From assembly GCF_039929605.1 (NCBI RefSeq), contig NZ_JBDSQX010000101.1, positions 1-64,000 of the forward strand: a stretch of DNA of 64,000 nt. Direction: 5' to 3'. This DNA is from Pelomonas sp039929605 (GTDB taxonomy: Bacteria; Pseudomonadota; Gammaproteobacteria; Burkholderiales; Burkholderiaceae_C). Positions 40,207-49,700 of this stretch are shown here, piece after piece. Position 1 is the stretch's first letter; every line of letters begins with the position of its first letter. Both the position numbers and the translations under genes were made by a program. The notes below the pieces were generated by a model, which did not search any database, was not told the origin of the DNA, and was given only the letters and a program-made list of their open reading frames with translations.

Positions 40207-40962
40207 CTAATCGCCGTCGCGCTGCTGCTGGAGCACGGCCGCCACGTGCGCGAAGGCCGGCAGCAGGTCGGCCCATGCCTGGCGGCCGAGGAGCTGCGGC
40301 TTGCGCGCCTGGCCCTGCAGCCCCTGCAATGCCTTCTGCCCAGCGAAGGCGACGGTGTTGCTGCACTCGCTGTCGCCGACAAGCAGCACATCGCCGTCGA
40401 AGGCCCGCTCCAGCCGTGCCGTGTGGCGCCGGAACTCGGGGTGGGGGGTGTGCAGGTTGACCACCAGCAGGCCGTCCGGGCGCAGTGCGCCGCGGCAGTC
40501 GTCGTAGAAGGCCTGCGAGCACAGGGCTGGCGGCTGGCCTTCGTGGTCGAAGCCGTCCACGAGCAGCACGTCCAGCCGGGCATTCGCGTCGCGAACGAAG
40601 TGGGCCCCATCGCCGCGCCGGACCTGGAAGCGCCCATCGTCCTTGGGCACCTGGAACTGCTCGCGCAGCGCGATGACGTGGGGGTTGATCTCGACGACCT
40701 CGATGCGCGTGTGGGGCAGTTCGCGGTGGCAGAACTTGGCCATGGAGCCGCCGCCCAGCCCGATCATGGCCAGCGCCGCGGGCTGCGGCACGAAGAGCAG
40801 GAAGGCCATCATCGTGCGCGTGTAGGCCAGGTCCAGCGCGTGGGGATGCTGGACCTGCATGCGGCTCTGGATCTCGCAGATCGAGAAATGCATCGCGCGG
40901 GTATCCAGCGTCTCGTAGACGAAGGGCTTGACGAAGGCGTGCGGGTCGGCGGTGTCGGGCAT
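40207..40962 (-). CDS. Spermidine-synthase-like methyltransferase-fold protein
   Basis: This 251-residue protein has the polyamine-synthase Rossmann fold: GLGGGSMAKFCH (cofactor loop), IEVVEINPHVIAL, VRRGDGAHFV, DVLLVDGFDHEG (the Asp motif) and LRPDGLLVVNLH. It is probably cytoplasmic. Many orphan SpeE-like proteins in betaproteobacteria are not true spermidine synthases, and the conserved DSTDP of the real enzyme is replaced by VDGFDHEG. The ATG at 40962 was chosen because the preceding codons overlap the end of the DUF1275 gene. It follows that gene by 25 bases and is likely co-transcribed with it. Confidence 0.75.
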   Translation of the reverse strand: MPDTADPHAFVKPFVYETLDTRAMHFSICEIQSRMQVQHPHALDLAYTRTMMAFLLFVPQPAALAMIGLGGGSMAKFCHRELPHTRIEVVEINPHVIALREQFQVPKDDGRFQVRRGDGAHFVRDANARLDVLLVDGFDHEGQPPALCSQAFYDDCRGALRPDGLLVVNLHTPHPEFRRHTARLERAFDGDVLLVGDSECSNTVAFAGQKALQGLQGQARKPQLLGRQAWADLLPAFAHVAAVLQQQRDGD

Positions 40963-40987
40963 GGATGCACAAAAAAAGCGGCGGCCT

Positions 40988-41731
40988 TCAGGCGAGCTGC
41001 AGGTCGTGGATGAGCGGCGGCAAGGCCAGCAGCACCAGCAGCAGCGCGATGGGCAGGGTGGCCGAGAAGCCGAATTGCTTGAAGGCCAGCGCGCCGACGA
41101 CGCCGCCGACGAAGAACAGGCCCAGCACCAGGCTGTGGATGAAAAGCTTGTCGCGATTGGCACGCACGAAGTGGACCGAGTCGGGCGCAGTGGCGCCGTT
41201 CCAGTACAGCAACCGGCCCAGTTCTAGCCCCAAATCGGTGACGACGCCGGTCATGTGGGTGGTGCGGATCTCGGCCTGGGAGATCTTGGTCAGGATGGCG
41301 TTCTGCAGACCCATGATGAAACACAGCAGCAGCACGGCGGTCGGCACCAGCAGATGGGCCAGGGCTTCGAGATGCGCGCCCACCAGGCCGAATGCCAGCA
41401 GCAGCGCCGCCTCCAGCAGCAGGGGCAGGGCGTACTTGCTGTGCATCTGGCGCTGGCGCGCCCAGTTCACAAGCAGCGCCGTGCAGGCTGCACCCGCCAT
41501 GAAGGCGAACAGCGAGAACAGCCCGGCGAGCGCCAACGCAAAGCCGCCGCTGGCCAGGTCATCGGCCACGCCGGAGATCACGCCGGTCATGTGCGAGGTG
41601 TAGCGCTGCACCGCCAGGAAGCCGCCTGCATTGGCCGCGCCGGCCACGAAGGCCAGGACGGCACCCAGCTGCCGGTTGGCCGACCGCGTGCGGTGCTTGC
41701 CCGTGAGGCGGTGCAGGAAGCTGAGTGTCAC
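40988..41731 (-). CDS. DUF1275 (YoaK-like) membrane protein
   Basis: This 247-residue protein has about six membrane helices and the family signatures FVAGAANAGGFLAVQRYTSHMTGV and MGLQNAILTKISQAEIRTTHMTG. The family is widespread and of unknown transport function. It is expected in the inner membrane. It is divergent from a small ribbon-helix-helix gene across a 64-base AT-rich region that holds a Fur-like palindrome, so iron control is possible but unproven. Confidence 0.85.
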   Translation of the reverse strand: MTLSFLHRLTGKHRTRSANRQLGAVLAFVAGAANAGGFLAVQRYTSHMTGVISGVADDLASGGFALALAGLFSLFAFMAGAACTALLVNWARQRQMHSKYALPLLLEAALLLAFGLVGAHLEALAHLLVPTAVLLLCFIMGLQNAILTKISQAEIRTTHMTGVVTDLGLELGRLLYWNGATAPDSVHFVRANRDKLFIHSLVLGLFFVGGVVGALAFKQFGFSATLPIALLLVLLALPPLIHDLQLA

Positions 41732-41756
41732 AACGCAAATTTAATGCCAATTCAAT

Positions 41757-41773
41757 ATGATTGCAATTATCAT
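41757..41773. promoter_or_regulatory. Fur-like palindrome in a divergent promoter
   Basis: ATGATTGCAATTATCAT sits midway between the start codons at 41731 (minus) and 41796 (plus). ATGAT and ATCAT arms flank an AT-rich centre, resembling the GATAAT-type Fur box. The surrounding AT richness is unusual for this genome and suits a promoter. The 60-residue RHH protein could instead be the regulator. Confidence 0.4.
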
Positions 41774-41795
41774 TTGATGAACATATGGAGCCGGT

Positions 41796-41978
41796 ATGGA
41801 ACAAAAGACCGCCCGCCTGACGGTGCTGATCGACCCGGACAAGAAAAAGGCCTTCGAGACCCTGTGCTCGCAACAGGACGTGACGCCCTCGCAGGTGGTG
41901 AGGCGGCTGATACGCGACTACCTGGCCGCGCACGGTGTGGACTACAAGCCCGACGCGGCGGCGCCGAGCCCGCGCTGA
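41796..41978 (+). CDS. Small ribbon-helix-helix protein
   Basis: This 60-residue protein has the CopG/Arc-like pattern: TARLTVLIDPDKKKAFETLC forming the beta strand and first helix, then TPSQVVRRLIRDYLAAHGV forming the second helix. It is probably a dimeric DNA-binding repressor. GGAG lies five bases before the ATG. No toxin gene follows, so it is not an obvious antitoxin; it may regulate itself and the divergent DUF1275 gene through the palindrome between them. Confidence 0.75.
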   Translation: MEQKTARLTVLIDPDKKKAFETLCSQQDVTPSQVVRRLIRDYLAAHGVDYKPDAAAPSPR

Positions 41979-42141
41979 ACCCGCGCCGCGCCCGCGCATT
42001 GGCGCGCGGCACGGCCTCGTCCACGACGTCCACGACGTAGAGCGTGCGCCGGCATGTAAGCGGCTCAAAGTCCTACAGGCACGCGCCGGCGACCGAGGCA
42101 TCGTTCACCGGCGCAGTGGTTTGCGCGAAAGAGGCCCTCAC

Positions 42142-42363
42142 ATGAGAACCCCCTTCCGACTTGCAGTACCGAACTGGTTCAACACCCTTGGCGCGGAGCC
42201 GGCTGGCCCGCGCGCTGCGCGCCTGCCCCTCTGGCGCAGCGCCGTCGAGCGTGCGCGCCGAGCTGGCGGGCAGGCGCTGCTGCAACTGAGCTCACCCGTG
42301 ACCGCCGGCCGCTGCGCGCCATCCGCCATGCGCCAACGCGTCCAGCAAGGGCCGGCGACATGA
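42142..42363 (+). CDS. Small hypothetical ORF
   Basis: This 73-residue ORF begins MRTPFRLAVPNWFNTLGAEP with AAAGAGG seven bases upstream, a good Shine-Dalgarno. The rest is Arg/Ala-rich (ARRAGGQALLQLSSPVTAGR) and could be chance coding in GC-rich DNA. No family is recognised. It lies between two small genes in a 425-base interval otherwise without signals. Confidence 0.35.
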   Translation: MRTPFRLAVPNWFNTLGAEPAGPRAARLPLWRSAVERARRAGGQALLQLSSPVTAGRCAPSAMRQRVQQGPAT

Positions 42364-42403
42364 GGCGGAGCGCCGGCAGCAGGCCGCGACGGCGAATGCG
42401 CCC

Positions 42404-42802
42404 ATGAGCTTCTGGATCTCCACGCCCTACTCGCAGGAACCCAGGCTCGTGCTGGTCCGCTGGCGGGCGTGGGAGGCCCAGGTGCCCAACTACGACGCGC
42501 CAAGCTGGCATCTGGTGGGCTACCTGGCCGACGAACACTGCGCGAAGGTGTCGTCCGCTGTCGCCTTCGTGCACCCCGACACTGACGAAGTGACCACCAA
42601 GACCGGGCGCACCTACGCCCTCAGCGGGCCGCCCGGCGTCGACGCGCACGTTGCCGCGCTGTGGGAGTCCTGGCAGAGGCAGCACAGCGTCACCGTGCTG
42701 CGGGAAGTGACCACGGACGTGCTGGACGGGCGGCAGCCGGTGGCGGTCAAGCTGATTCGAGGCCCTGACACGCGCGGCGACGGGAACTCGTCGGACCTCT
42801 GA
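42404..42802 (+). CDS. Hypothetical protein
   Basis: This 132-residue protein begins MSFWISTPYSQEPRLVLVRW and contains AFVHPDTDEVTTKTGRTYAL and VLDGRQPVAVKLIRG. Strand-like alternation and ordinary codon use make it a likely real gene. It has no signal peptide or membrane segment. No family is recognised. It precedes the POT transporter gene by 65 bases on the same strand. Confidence 0.55.
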   Translation: MSFWISTPYSQEPRLVLVRWRAWEAQVPNYDAPSWHLVGYLADEHCAKVSSAVAFVHPDTDEVTTKTGRTYALSGPPGVDAHVAALWESWQRQHSVTVLREVTTDVLDGRQPVAVKLIRGPDTRGDGNSSDL

Positions 42803-42867
42803 AGGCCGCTTGGCAACGGCGACGGCGCGCAGGGCGCCCGTCCGCACGCGCGGACAATCCGCGCCCC

Positions 42868-44328
42868 ATGACATCCCTTCGACAACACTGGGCCCGCGTG
42901 CCCGAAGGCTCGGCCGTGCTCTTCATGGTGCAGGTCTTCGCCACGCTGGGCTTCGCGGTCCTGCAGTCCACGCTGGTGCTGTACGCCACGCGCCGCCTGG
43001 GTTTCAGCAGCGAGCAGGCGGCGCTGATGATGGGCCTGTTCGGCGCCTTCAACTACGGGCTGCACCTGTTCGGTGGCTACCTCGGCGGGCGTTACTTAAG
43101 CAACCGCAACCTCTTCGTCGGCGGCATGCTGCTGCAGGTGCTGGGCTGCGGCGCCATCGCCGGCGGCGGCCTCACCGGGCTGTACTGGGGCCTGGCGCTG
43201 TTCCTGACCGGCAGCGGGCTGAACGTGACCTGCCTGAACATGATGCTGACGCAGCGCTTCGAGCCGGAGGACGACCGCCGCGAAGCCGCCTTCCTGTGGA
43301 ACTACGCGGGCATGAACGTCGGCTTCTTCATCGGCTTCACGGTGGCGGGCCACTACCAGCTCGACGAGCTCTACAGCACCATCTTCTGGTTTGCCACGCT
43401 GGGCAACGCCGGGGCCATCGTGCTGGCGCTGATCTTCTGGCGCACGCTGGCCGACCGCGACACGCCGCTGTCGCACCGGCACGGCGCCGGTTTCTGGGGC
43501 CGCTTCGCCATCGGCGTCGCCGTGCTGACCGGCCTTGTGCCGCTGCTGGCCTGGCTGCTGCAACGCCCGAGCGACACGGCCGTCGGCATGAAGGGGCTGT
43601 GCGCGGCGGTGGGCGTGGCGCTGCTGGTGATGACACAACGCCATCCGGTGCTGGCCGAGAAGCGCCGCATGCAGGCCTACCTCGTGCTGATGCTGGGCTC
43701 GCTGGTGTTCTGGTCGCTCTACCAGATGGCGCCCAACGGCCTGCAGATGTACGCGGTGGGCAATGTCTGGCTGAACGTCTGGGGCGTGCCCGTGGCGCCG
43801 CAGTGGGTGCAGAACATCAATACCGTCGTCATCGTGCTGGCCGGCCCCTGGCTGGCCGCCGTGTTCGCGCGATGGCGAGTGCGCGGCTGGCCGGTGGACA
43901 TCCCGCTGCAGTTCTCGGCGTCCCTCGTGCTGATGGGCCTGGGCTTTCTGGCCCTGCCGCTGGGCATCCAGTTCGCCGACGCCAGCGGTCACGCCGATTT
44001 CTCATGGCTGTTCATCAGCTACGTGCTGCAGTCGGTGGGCGAACTGCTGATCTCCCCGATCGGCTACGCCATGATCGGCCGCCTCGCGCCCAGGCAGCAC
44101 CAGGGCGTCATGATGGGCAGTTGGATGCTGGTGACAGGCCTGGCCTCGCTGTTCGCCGGCGACTTCTCGGCCGTGGTGGCGCAGCCGGTGGATGGCTCGC
44201 CGCTGACGACCAACGCGGCCTACGCGACGCTGTTCACGCAGCTGGCGGTGGGCAGCTTGATCACCGGGACGGTGATGTTGGGCTTGCGGCCGTGGTTGCG
44301 GCGGCTGATCGACGGCGCGCGGGATTGA
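42868..44328 (+). CDS. POT/PTR-family proton-dependent oligopeptide transporter
   Basis: This 486-residue protein has about 12-14 membrane helices of the major facilitator type. POT signatures visible are GFSSEQAALMMGLFGAFNYGLHLFGG, the FYxxINxG-like segment WNYAGMNVGFFIG, and SVGELLISPIGYAMIGRLAP with the PTR glutamate region. It should import di- and tripeptides with protons across the inner membrane. It is convergent with the methyltransferase gene, 3 bases between stops. Confidence 0.85.
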   Translation: MTSLRQHWARVPEGSAVLFMVQVFATLGFAVLQSTLVLYATRRLGFSSEQAALMMGLFGAFNYGLHLFGGYLGGRYLSNRNLFVGGMLLQVLGCGAIAGGGLTGLYWGLALFLTGSGLNVTCLNMMLTQRFEPEDDRREAAFLWNYAGMNVGFFIGFTVAGHYQLDELYSTIFWFATLGNAGAIVLALIFWRTLADRDTPLSHRHGAGFWGRFAIGVAVLTGLVPLLAWLLQRPSDTAVGMKGLCAAVGVALLVMTQRHPVLAEKRRMQAYLVLMLGSLVFWSLYQMAPNGLQMYAVGNVWLNVWGVPVAPQWVQNINTVVIVLAGPWLAAVFARWRVRGWPVDIPLQFSASLVLMGLGFLALPLGIQFADASGHADFSWLFISYVLQSVGELLISPIGYAMIGRLAPRQHQGVMMGSWMLVTGLASLFAGDFSAVVAQPVDGSPLTTNAAYATLFTQLAVGSLITGTVMLGLRPWLRRLIDGARD

Positions 44329-44331
44329 CGT

Positions 44332-45531
44332 TCACATGGCAGCCAGCCGCCACAGCGAGGTGAGTTCGGCGGCACGCGCGGCGTGCAATGGGTCGCTCGG
44401 GTCGAGCGCCTGGGGATGGGTCGGCCGGGTGTCTAGGCGGCCCAGCACCTGCAGGCCCGCCTGCGCGATCCAGCCCAGCAGTTCGGTGCGTGAGCGCAGG
44501 CCCAGGTGCTCGGCCAGGTCCGACAGGATCAACCAGCCCTCGCCGCCTGGCACCAGGTGGGCCGCGAGCCCGTCGAGAAAGCCGCGCAGCATGCGGCTGT
44601 CGGGGTCGTACACGGCCACCTCCAGCGGTGCGCCGGCCGGCGCCGGCACCCACGGCGGGTTGCACACCACGAGGCCGGCCCGGCCGGGCGGAAACAGGTC
44701 GGCCTGCAGCACCTGGATCTTCTGGCGCAGGCCCAGGCGCCGGGCGTTCTCGGCGGCGTTGGCGACGGCGGCGGGCGAGATGTCGGTGGCGGTGACAGCC
44801 AGCCCGCGCCGGGCCAGCACGGCCGCGAGCACGCCGGTGCCGGTGCCGATGTCGAACGCGCCCTGCTCGGCGGCGACGGCCGGCAGCGGCGCCTGCGCCA
44901 CCAGCGGCACGTACTCGCCGCGCACCGGCGAGAACACACCGTGGTGGGGGTGGATGCGCGCCCCCAACGCCGCGATGACGACGCCTTTCTTGCGCCACTC
45001 GTGGGCGCCCACCACGCCCAGCAATTCGCGCAGCGACTGCACGTAATGCCCCGACTGCGGGCCATGCACCTGGGCCCCGGCGGAACGCACATCGGGCGCG
45101 CGCGGCAGCGGCACGGCGTGGTCGGCATCGAAAGGCAGCAGCAGGCCGCCCAGCACGCGCGTGCGGTGGGCCTGCTCTTCGCGCTGCGCGGCAAAGGCCT
45201 CGGCCGGCGCCATGCGCTCGGGTGCACGGCGCCGGCGCTTGTCCAGCCGCCGGCCCAGTGCCTGCAGCAGATGTCGGGCGTTCTGGTAGTCGCCCAGCCA
45301 GAGCAGGGCAATGCCGGCGTCGAGCAGCCGGTAGGCGGCATCGGCCGGCATGTCGTCACCGGCCAGTTGCACGCGCTGCGGTGGTGGGTGGCCCACCGCC
45401 GAACGCCACGGCGCCTGCTGGTGCTGGCCGTCCGGGGTGGTCCAGTTCACGAGCGGTGTCGTGCCGGCTGCGACAGCGGCTGGAGACGGGTTCGGCGGGG
45501 TCGGCGGGGCGGCGCCCTGGAGGCTGTTCAT
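44332..45531 (-). CDS. Class I SAM methyltransferase (small-domain type)
   Basis: The 399-residue protein has a C-terminal methyltransferase-small domain: FDIGTGTGVLAAVLARRG (SAM loop), VTATDISPAAVANAAENA and the VVCNPPW motif, typical of N-methylation of Gln, Asn or a base. The N-terminal 200 residues contain helical LLWLGDYQNARHLLQALGRRL and a KRRRRAPERM basic patch, which resemble an RNA- or protein-binding domain. Similar proteins modify rRNA or release factors; the target here is unknown. It is divergent from the substrate-binding gene across 142 bases. Confidence 0.8.
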   Translation of the reverse strand: MNSLQGAAPPTPPNPSPAAVAAGTTPLVNWTTPDGQHQQAPWRSAVGHPPPQRVQLAGDDMPADAAYRLLDAGIALLWLGDYQNARHLLQALGRRLDKRRRRAPERMAPAEAFAAQREEQAHRTRVLGGLLLPFDADHAVPLPRAPDVRSAGAQVHGPQSGHYVQSLRELLGVVGAHEWRKKGVVIAALGARIHPHHGVFSPVRGEYVPLVAQAPLPAVAAEQGAFDIGTGTGVLAAVLARRGLAVTATDISPAAVANAAENARRLGLRQKIQVLQADLFPPGRAGLVVCNPPWVPAPAGAPLEVAVYDPDSRMLRGFLDGLAAHLVPGGEGWLILSDLAEHLGLRSRTELLGWIAQAGLQVLGRLDTRPTHPQALDPSDPLHAARAAELTSLWRLAAM

Positions 45532-45673
45532 CGCGCGATTCTGCGGCCGTCTTGCTCAGGCACAGGCGTCGGCCCTCGTCGCACAGCCGGGCATGCCCGG
45601 GCGGCGGCGGTTGATGCGCTTGATCGACGCTCGGATGGGCCGTCAACCGGCAAGCTGCAGTTAGGCTTCAGGC

Positions 45674-46771
45674 ATGGACACCGGCCCCTGCCGCCCGCCG
45701 ATCAAACCAGTCGAACCACCTGGGCTGGACAGGCGACGCTGCCTGGGTGGCCTGTGCCTGCTCGCGGGCTTGGCGCGCGGCGCGGGCGCCGCCGTGCCGC
45801 GCGAAGCCACTGGCCCGAGGCGCGTGCTTTTCCTGGTCCAGGACTATCGCAACGGCGGCATCACGAAGGTCTACCGCAGCTTCGAGGAAGCCTGCCGGGA
45901 ACTCGGCTGGCAGCTGCACGTCGCCAACGGCGAGGGTGACCGGGCCAAGCTCGTGCAATTGTTCGAGCAAGCGCTGCGGGCCCGTGTGGATGGCGTCGTG
46001 CTGGGCGGCTTCGATGAGGGCGACTTTGCCGAAGCTTTGGCGCGCCACAGCGGCAGCGCACCGGTACTCGTCGGCTGGCACGCAGCGTCCCGGCCGGGGC
46101 CGACGGCCACGCTTTTTGCCAACGTGAGCAGCGACCCGCTGGCCGTGGCCGACATGGCGGCCGCGCTGGTGCTGCAGACCGCGCCACGGCGCGCTGGCGT
46201 TGTCATCTTCAACGACAGCCGCTTCGAGATCGCCAACGTGAAAACGCAGCGCATGCGCGAGGCACTCTTGCGCAGCGGCCGCTGTGACATTCTTGCCGTC
46301 GAGGACCTGCCGATCTCGCAGGCCTCACGCGACGTGCCAGCCGCGTTGGCCCGCCTGCAGCAACGTTTTGGCCCACGCTGGACCCACCTGCTGGCGATCA
46401 ACGACGCCTACATGGATTCGATGCATTTCCCGTTGCAGGATTTGGGCCGCGGCGACATCGTCGGCATTGCTGCGGGCGACGGCTCGCGCACCGCGCTCAG
46501 CCGCATCAGGTCCGGCCGGTCGCAGCAGGTCGCCACGATCGCCGAGCCCGCCGGGATGCAGGGCTGGCAGCTCGCCGACGAATTGCACCGAGCCTTCCAG
46601 GGCCTGCCCCACAGCGGCCGCGTGGCCCAGCCCGTCGCGGTGACGACAGACTACCTGCGCAACTTGGGCGGCGGGGAAATCGACGACGCCCTGCCCTTTC
46701 GGGCCGAGTACCGCCAGCAATGGCGGGTGCCTGCGTCAGCACCCCGATCTCCGTCGTCCTCGTCGCGCTGA
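45674..46771 (+). CDS. Orphan periplasmic sugar-type substrate-binding protein
   Basis: The 365-residue protein has a twin-arginine-like signal (LDRRRCLGGLCLLAGLARGA, cut near GAA) and a type I periplasmic-binding fold: RRVLFLVQDYRNGGITKV, then VDGVVLGGFDEGDFAEAL, RAGVVIFNDSRFEIANVK, LLAINDAYMDSM and DIVGIAAGDGSR. It should bind a small sugar-like ligand in the periplasm. No ABC permease or ATPase, and no chemoreceptor or kinase, is adjacent, so it may feed a distant sensor. It is convergent with nrdJ, 3 bases between stops. Confidence 0.75.
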   Translation: MDTGPCRPPIKPVEPPGLDRRRCLGGLCLLAGLARGAGAAVPREATGPRRVLFLVQDYRNGGITKVYRSFEEACRELGWQLHVANGEGDRAKLVQLFEQALRARVDGVVLGGFDEGDFAEALARHSGSAPVLVGWHAASRPGPTATLFANVSSDPLAVADMAAALVLQTAPRRAGVVIFNDSRFEIANVKTQRMREALLRSGRCDILAVEDLPISQASRDVPAALARLQQRFGPRWTHLLAINDAYMDSMHFPLQDLGRGDIVGIAAGDGSRTALSRIRSGRSQQVATIAEPAGMQGWQLADELHRAFQGLPHSGRVAQPVAVTTDYLRNLGGGEIDDALPFRAEYRQQWRVPASAPRSPSSSSR

Positions 46772-46774
46772 GAC

Positions 46775-49700
46775 TCAGCCGCACTGCCCCACATACCCGC
46801 AAGCGGTGCAGAAATCGCAGCCATCCTTGTGGATCATGGTCGCGTTGCCGCACTCCGGGCAGGGCTTGCCGGGCTGGACCTGCAGCGTGCCTGCCGCCGC
46901 CGCCAGCTTGGGAGCGGGCGTCTGCAGCAGGCCCATGTCGGTCAGCGGCTGGCCGGCTTCGTCGAGGATGCCGAGCATCGCATAGCGGTGGATGACGAGC
47001 CGCGCGACGTAGGCCACGGTCGACGGCCAGACCTGCTGGCGCCTGGCCTTCGCATCCGCACCGCTCAGTGACGGCACCGGCGCCATGAAGTGGCCCAGCG
47101 GCTCGCCGACATTGAGCAGTTTGCGCAGCTTCATCGCGATCCAGCCGGGGTCCATCACGCGCATGTCGAGCGACAGCAGGCGCGCCAGGCCGTCCAGCGC
47201 CTTGGGGTAGTTGCCCGAGAAGCCCATGGCGCAGGGGCGGGTCACGCTGCCGCCATCGGGCGTTGGCAACACGACTTCCTTCAGCGTCAACGTGAACTGC
47301 TCGTTGGTCGCCGGGTTGTCCACGTCGACCGCCCAGGCCAGCGTGCCTGACGTACCGGTGCGCGGCTCGTTGCGGCTGAACATGGCGTCCACGACCGGCG
47401 TCGGACCGCCCTCCTGCAGGGCGCCGAGCTGCTCGCAGCGCCAGCGGATGACGGCGGCCGTCGCGGCGACAACGCCGGGGAACAGGCGCTGCTCGCCGCT
47501 CGGCGGCATGGGCATCTCGAAGGCGCGCTCCTCGGCCACGGTGGCGAGCGCGTCAAGCTTCAGGCGCAGCCAGGCGGCGTCGTTGGTGCGCAGGTCCATG
47601 GACAGCGTCTTGGCCAGGGCCGACAGCCCGCGCGGCTGCTCGGCGCCGTTGACCCACACCTCGAACGGCAGGTTGCGGCCAAACAGGCCGCCGTCGGGAC
47701 CGTCCAGCGGCAGTTCGCCGATGAACAGCGCGAAGTCGCCGTGCGGGTGCTGGATCAGGTAGCTCCAGGCTGGGTTGCCGCCAGGCATGTCGGGGCGGCT
47801 GGGCCAGCGCAGGGAGGCGACGACGGCGTTGGGCAGGCGCTCCACGCGCAGGCGCTGGTTGGCGCCGTCGACGTCGGCTCGCAACGGCTCAGGCTGCTTG
47901 ACCTCGGGCGTGACGGACAGCACCGAGCCGAGCACGCTGTTGGGCCGATACGTGGCCAGGCCCTTGAGCTTGGTCTGCCAGGCCTGGATGTAGAGGTTCT
48001 GGAAGTCCTCGTAGGGGTAGTCGGCCGGAACGTTGACCGTCTTGCTGATCGACGTGTCGATGTAGGGCGCCACGGCCGCGACCATGGACGCATGGTCGGC
48101 GGCGCTCAATTCGAGTGCGGTGACGAAGGCATCGCTGAGCGGCGCGTCGGCGCCGAACAGATGTCTATACAAGCGCCAGGCATGGTCCTCGACCGCGTAC
48201 TCCTTGAAGCCGCCGCCTTCGGCCTGGCCGAGGCGTTTCTTGCGCGTGTAGGTCCAGGAGAACGCCGGTTCGATGCCGTTGCTCGCGTTGTCGGCAAAGG
48301 CCAGGCTGATGGTGCCGGTGGGCGCGATGGAGAGCAGGTGCGAGTTGCGCAGGCCCTGGGCGCGGATCTTGTCCTTCAAGCCCTGCGGCAGGCGCGACGC
48401 GAAGCTTCCCCCGGACAGGTACAGGTCGGCGTTGAACAGCGGGAAGCTGCCGCGCTCGACGGCGAGGTCACTGGACGCCGCGTAAGACGCATCGCGCATG
48501 ACCTCGCTGATGCGGCTGGCCATGTCGCGCGCAGCTTGCGTGTCGTAGCGCAGGTTCAGCATCACCAGCGCATCGCCCAGGCCGGTAAAGCCCAGGCCGA
48601 CACGGCGTTTGTTGGCGGCCTCCTGCCGTTGCGCCGGCAGCGGCCACGGCGTCACGTCGAGCACGTTGTCCAGCATGCGCGTGGCGACGGCGACGACGTC
48701 GGCAAAGCCAGCTTCGTTGAACACCGGCCTGGCGCTGAACGGGTCGCTCACGAAGCGCGTCAAGTCGATGGAGCCGAGGCAGCAGCAGCCGTAGGGAGGT
48801 AAAGGCTGCTCCGCGCAGTTGTGTACATACAGCCCGTTCGCATCGAAGGCATGGACGTGCTCGACAGTCACGTCGTAGACCGCCTCCACACCGTCGGGCT
48901 CGATGGTCTCGACCGTGGCCGTGAAGCGTTCGCGGTTCAGCTCGCGGCGGTAGGCACCGAGCAGTTCGTCCAGGCGGGACTGTTTGGCGCTGTCCTCGAA
49001 GCCGACCAGCTCGGCATAGCGGCGCAGGTTGTCGCCGCTGATGACCAGCTCATGCACGGCACGGCGCGCGTAGTCGCGCGCGCCACCACGACCATCGGGC
49101 ATGCGCTGCATGCCTGCGGGATGGCGATCGCGGTAAATCGTCGAGGCGATGCCCAGCCGAGCCAACATGCGTTGCACGGCCTGCAACTGGGCGGAATCGA
49201 CCTGCGTCAGGCGAACGCTGACGCCTTTGTCCTGAGCGCCCTGCACAGAACCGTCGGCATCGAACAGGCCGCGCAGCAGGCCTCGGTGAAAGTCCGAGGA
49301 CGTGGCTTCCATGGCCGGCGTGATGCGCTTGTTGCCAGGCGTCGCACCCAGCGTCCCGGCCAGATCGCGCAGGCCGGTGGATGCGAGGCGGAACTCGCCG
49401 CGCCCGGCAATCGGGCACTGCCAACCTTTGAAATCTGCGCGGCTGGCGATGGTGGCTTTCATCGCCGTCTCCGCGGCGCGCATGACGCTATCGACACTCG
49501 CTGGCCGGTGGCTCACGTCACTGCCGACCGCCTTCAGTTCGGGCGCCCAGACCGACAGCACGGCCTTGTCAGCCTTTAGCGTGCCGTCACCGATCAATAG
49601 GCCGAGCAGATAGCCCTCGGCCTCGCTGCGTGGGCCGTCCCAGCCTTGAAGCGCGCGGTGGTCGTGCAGCATCAGCTCGTCGCCCGGCCGCACGTCGGCG

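Noticed and set aside
41935..42363. 142-residue ORF overlapping the RHH gene end
   Set aside because: The first 70 residues are Arg/Ala-rich text overlapping another gene; only the last 73 residues have a ribosome-binding site and were kept as a low-confidence ORF.
48821..49579. 252-residue plus-strand frame opposite the intein
   Set aside because: No domain; the minus strand shows intein blocks and LAGLIDADG motifs.
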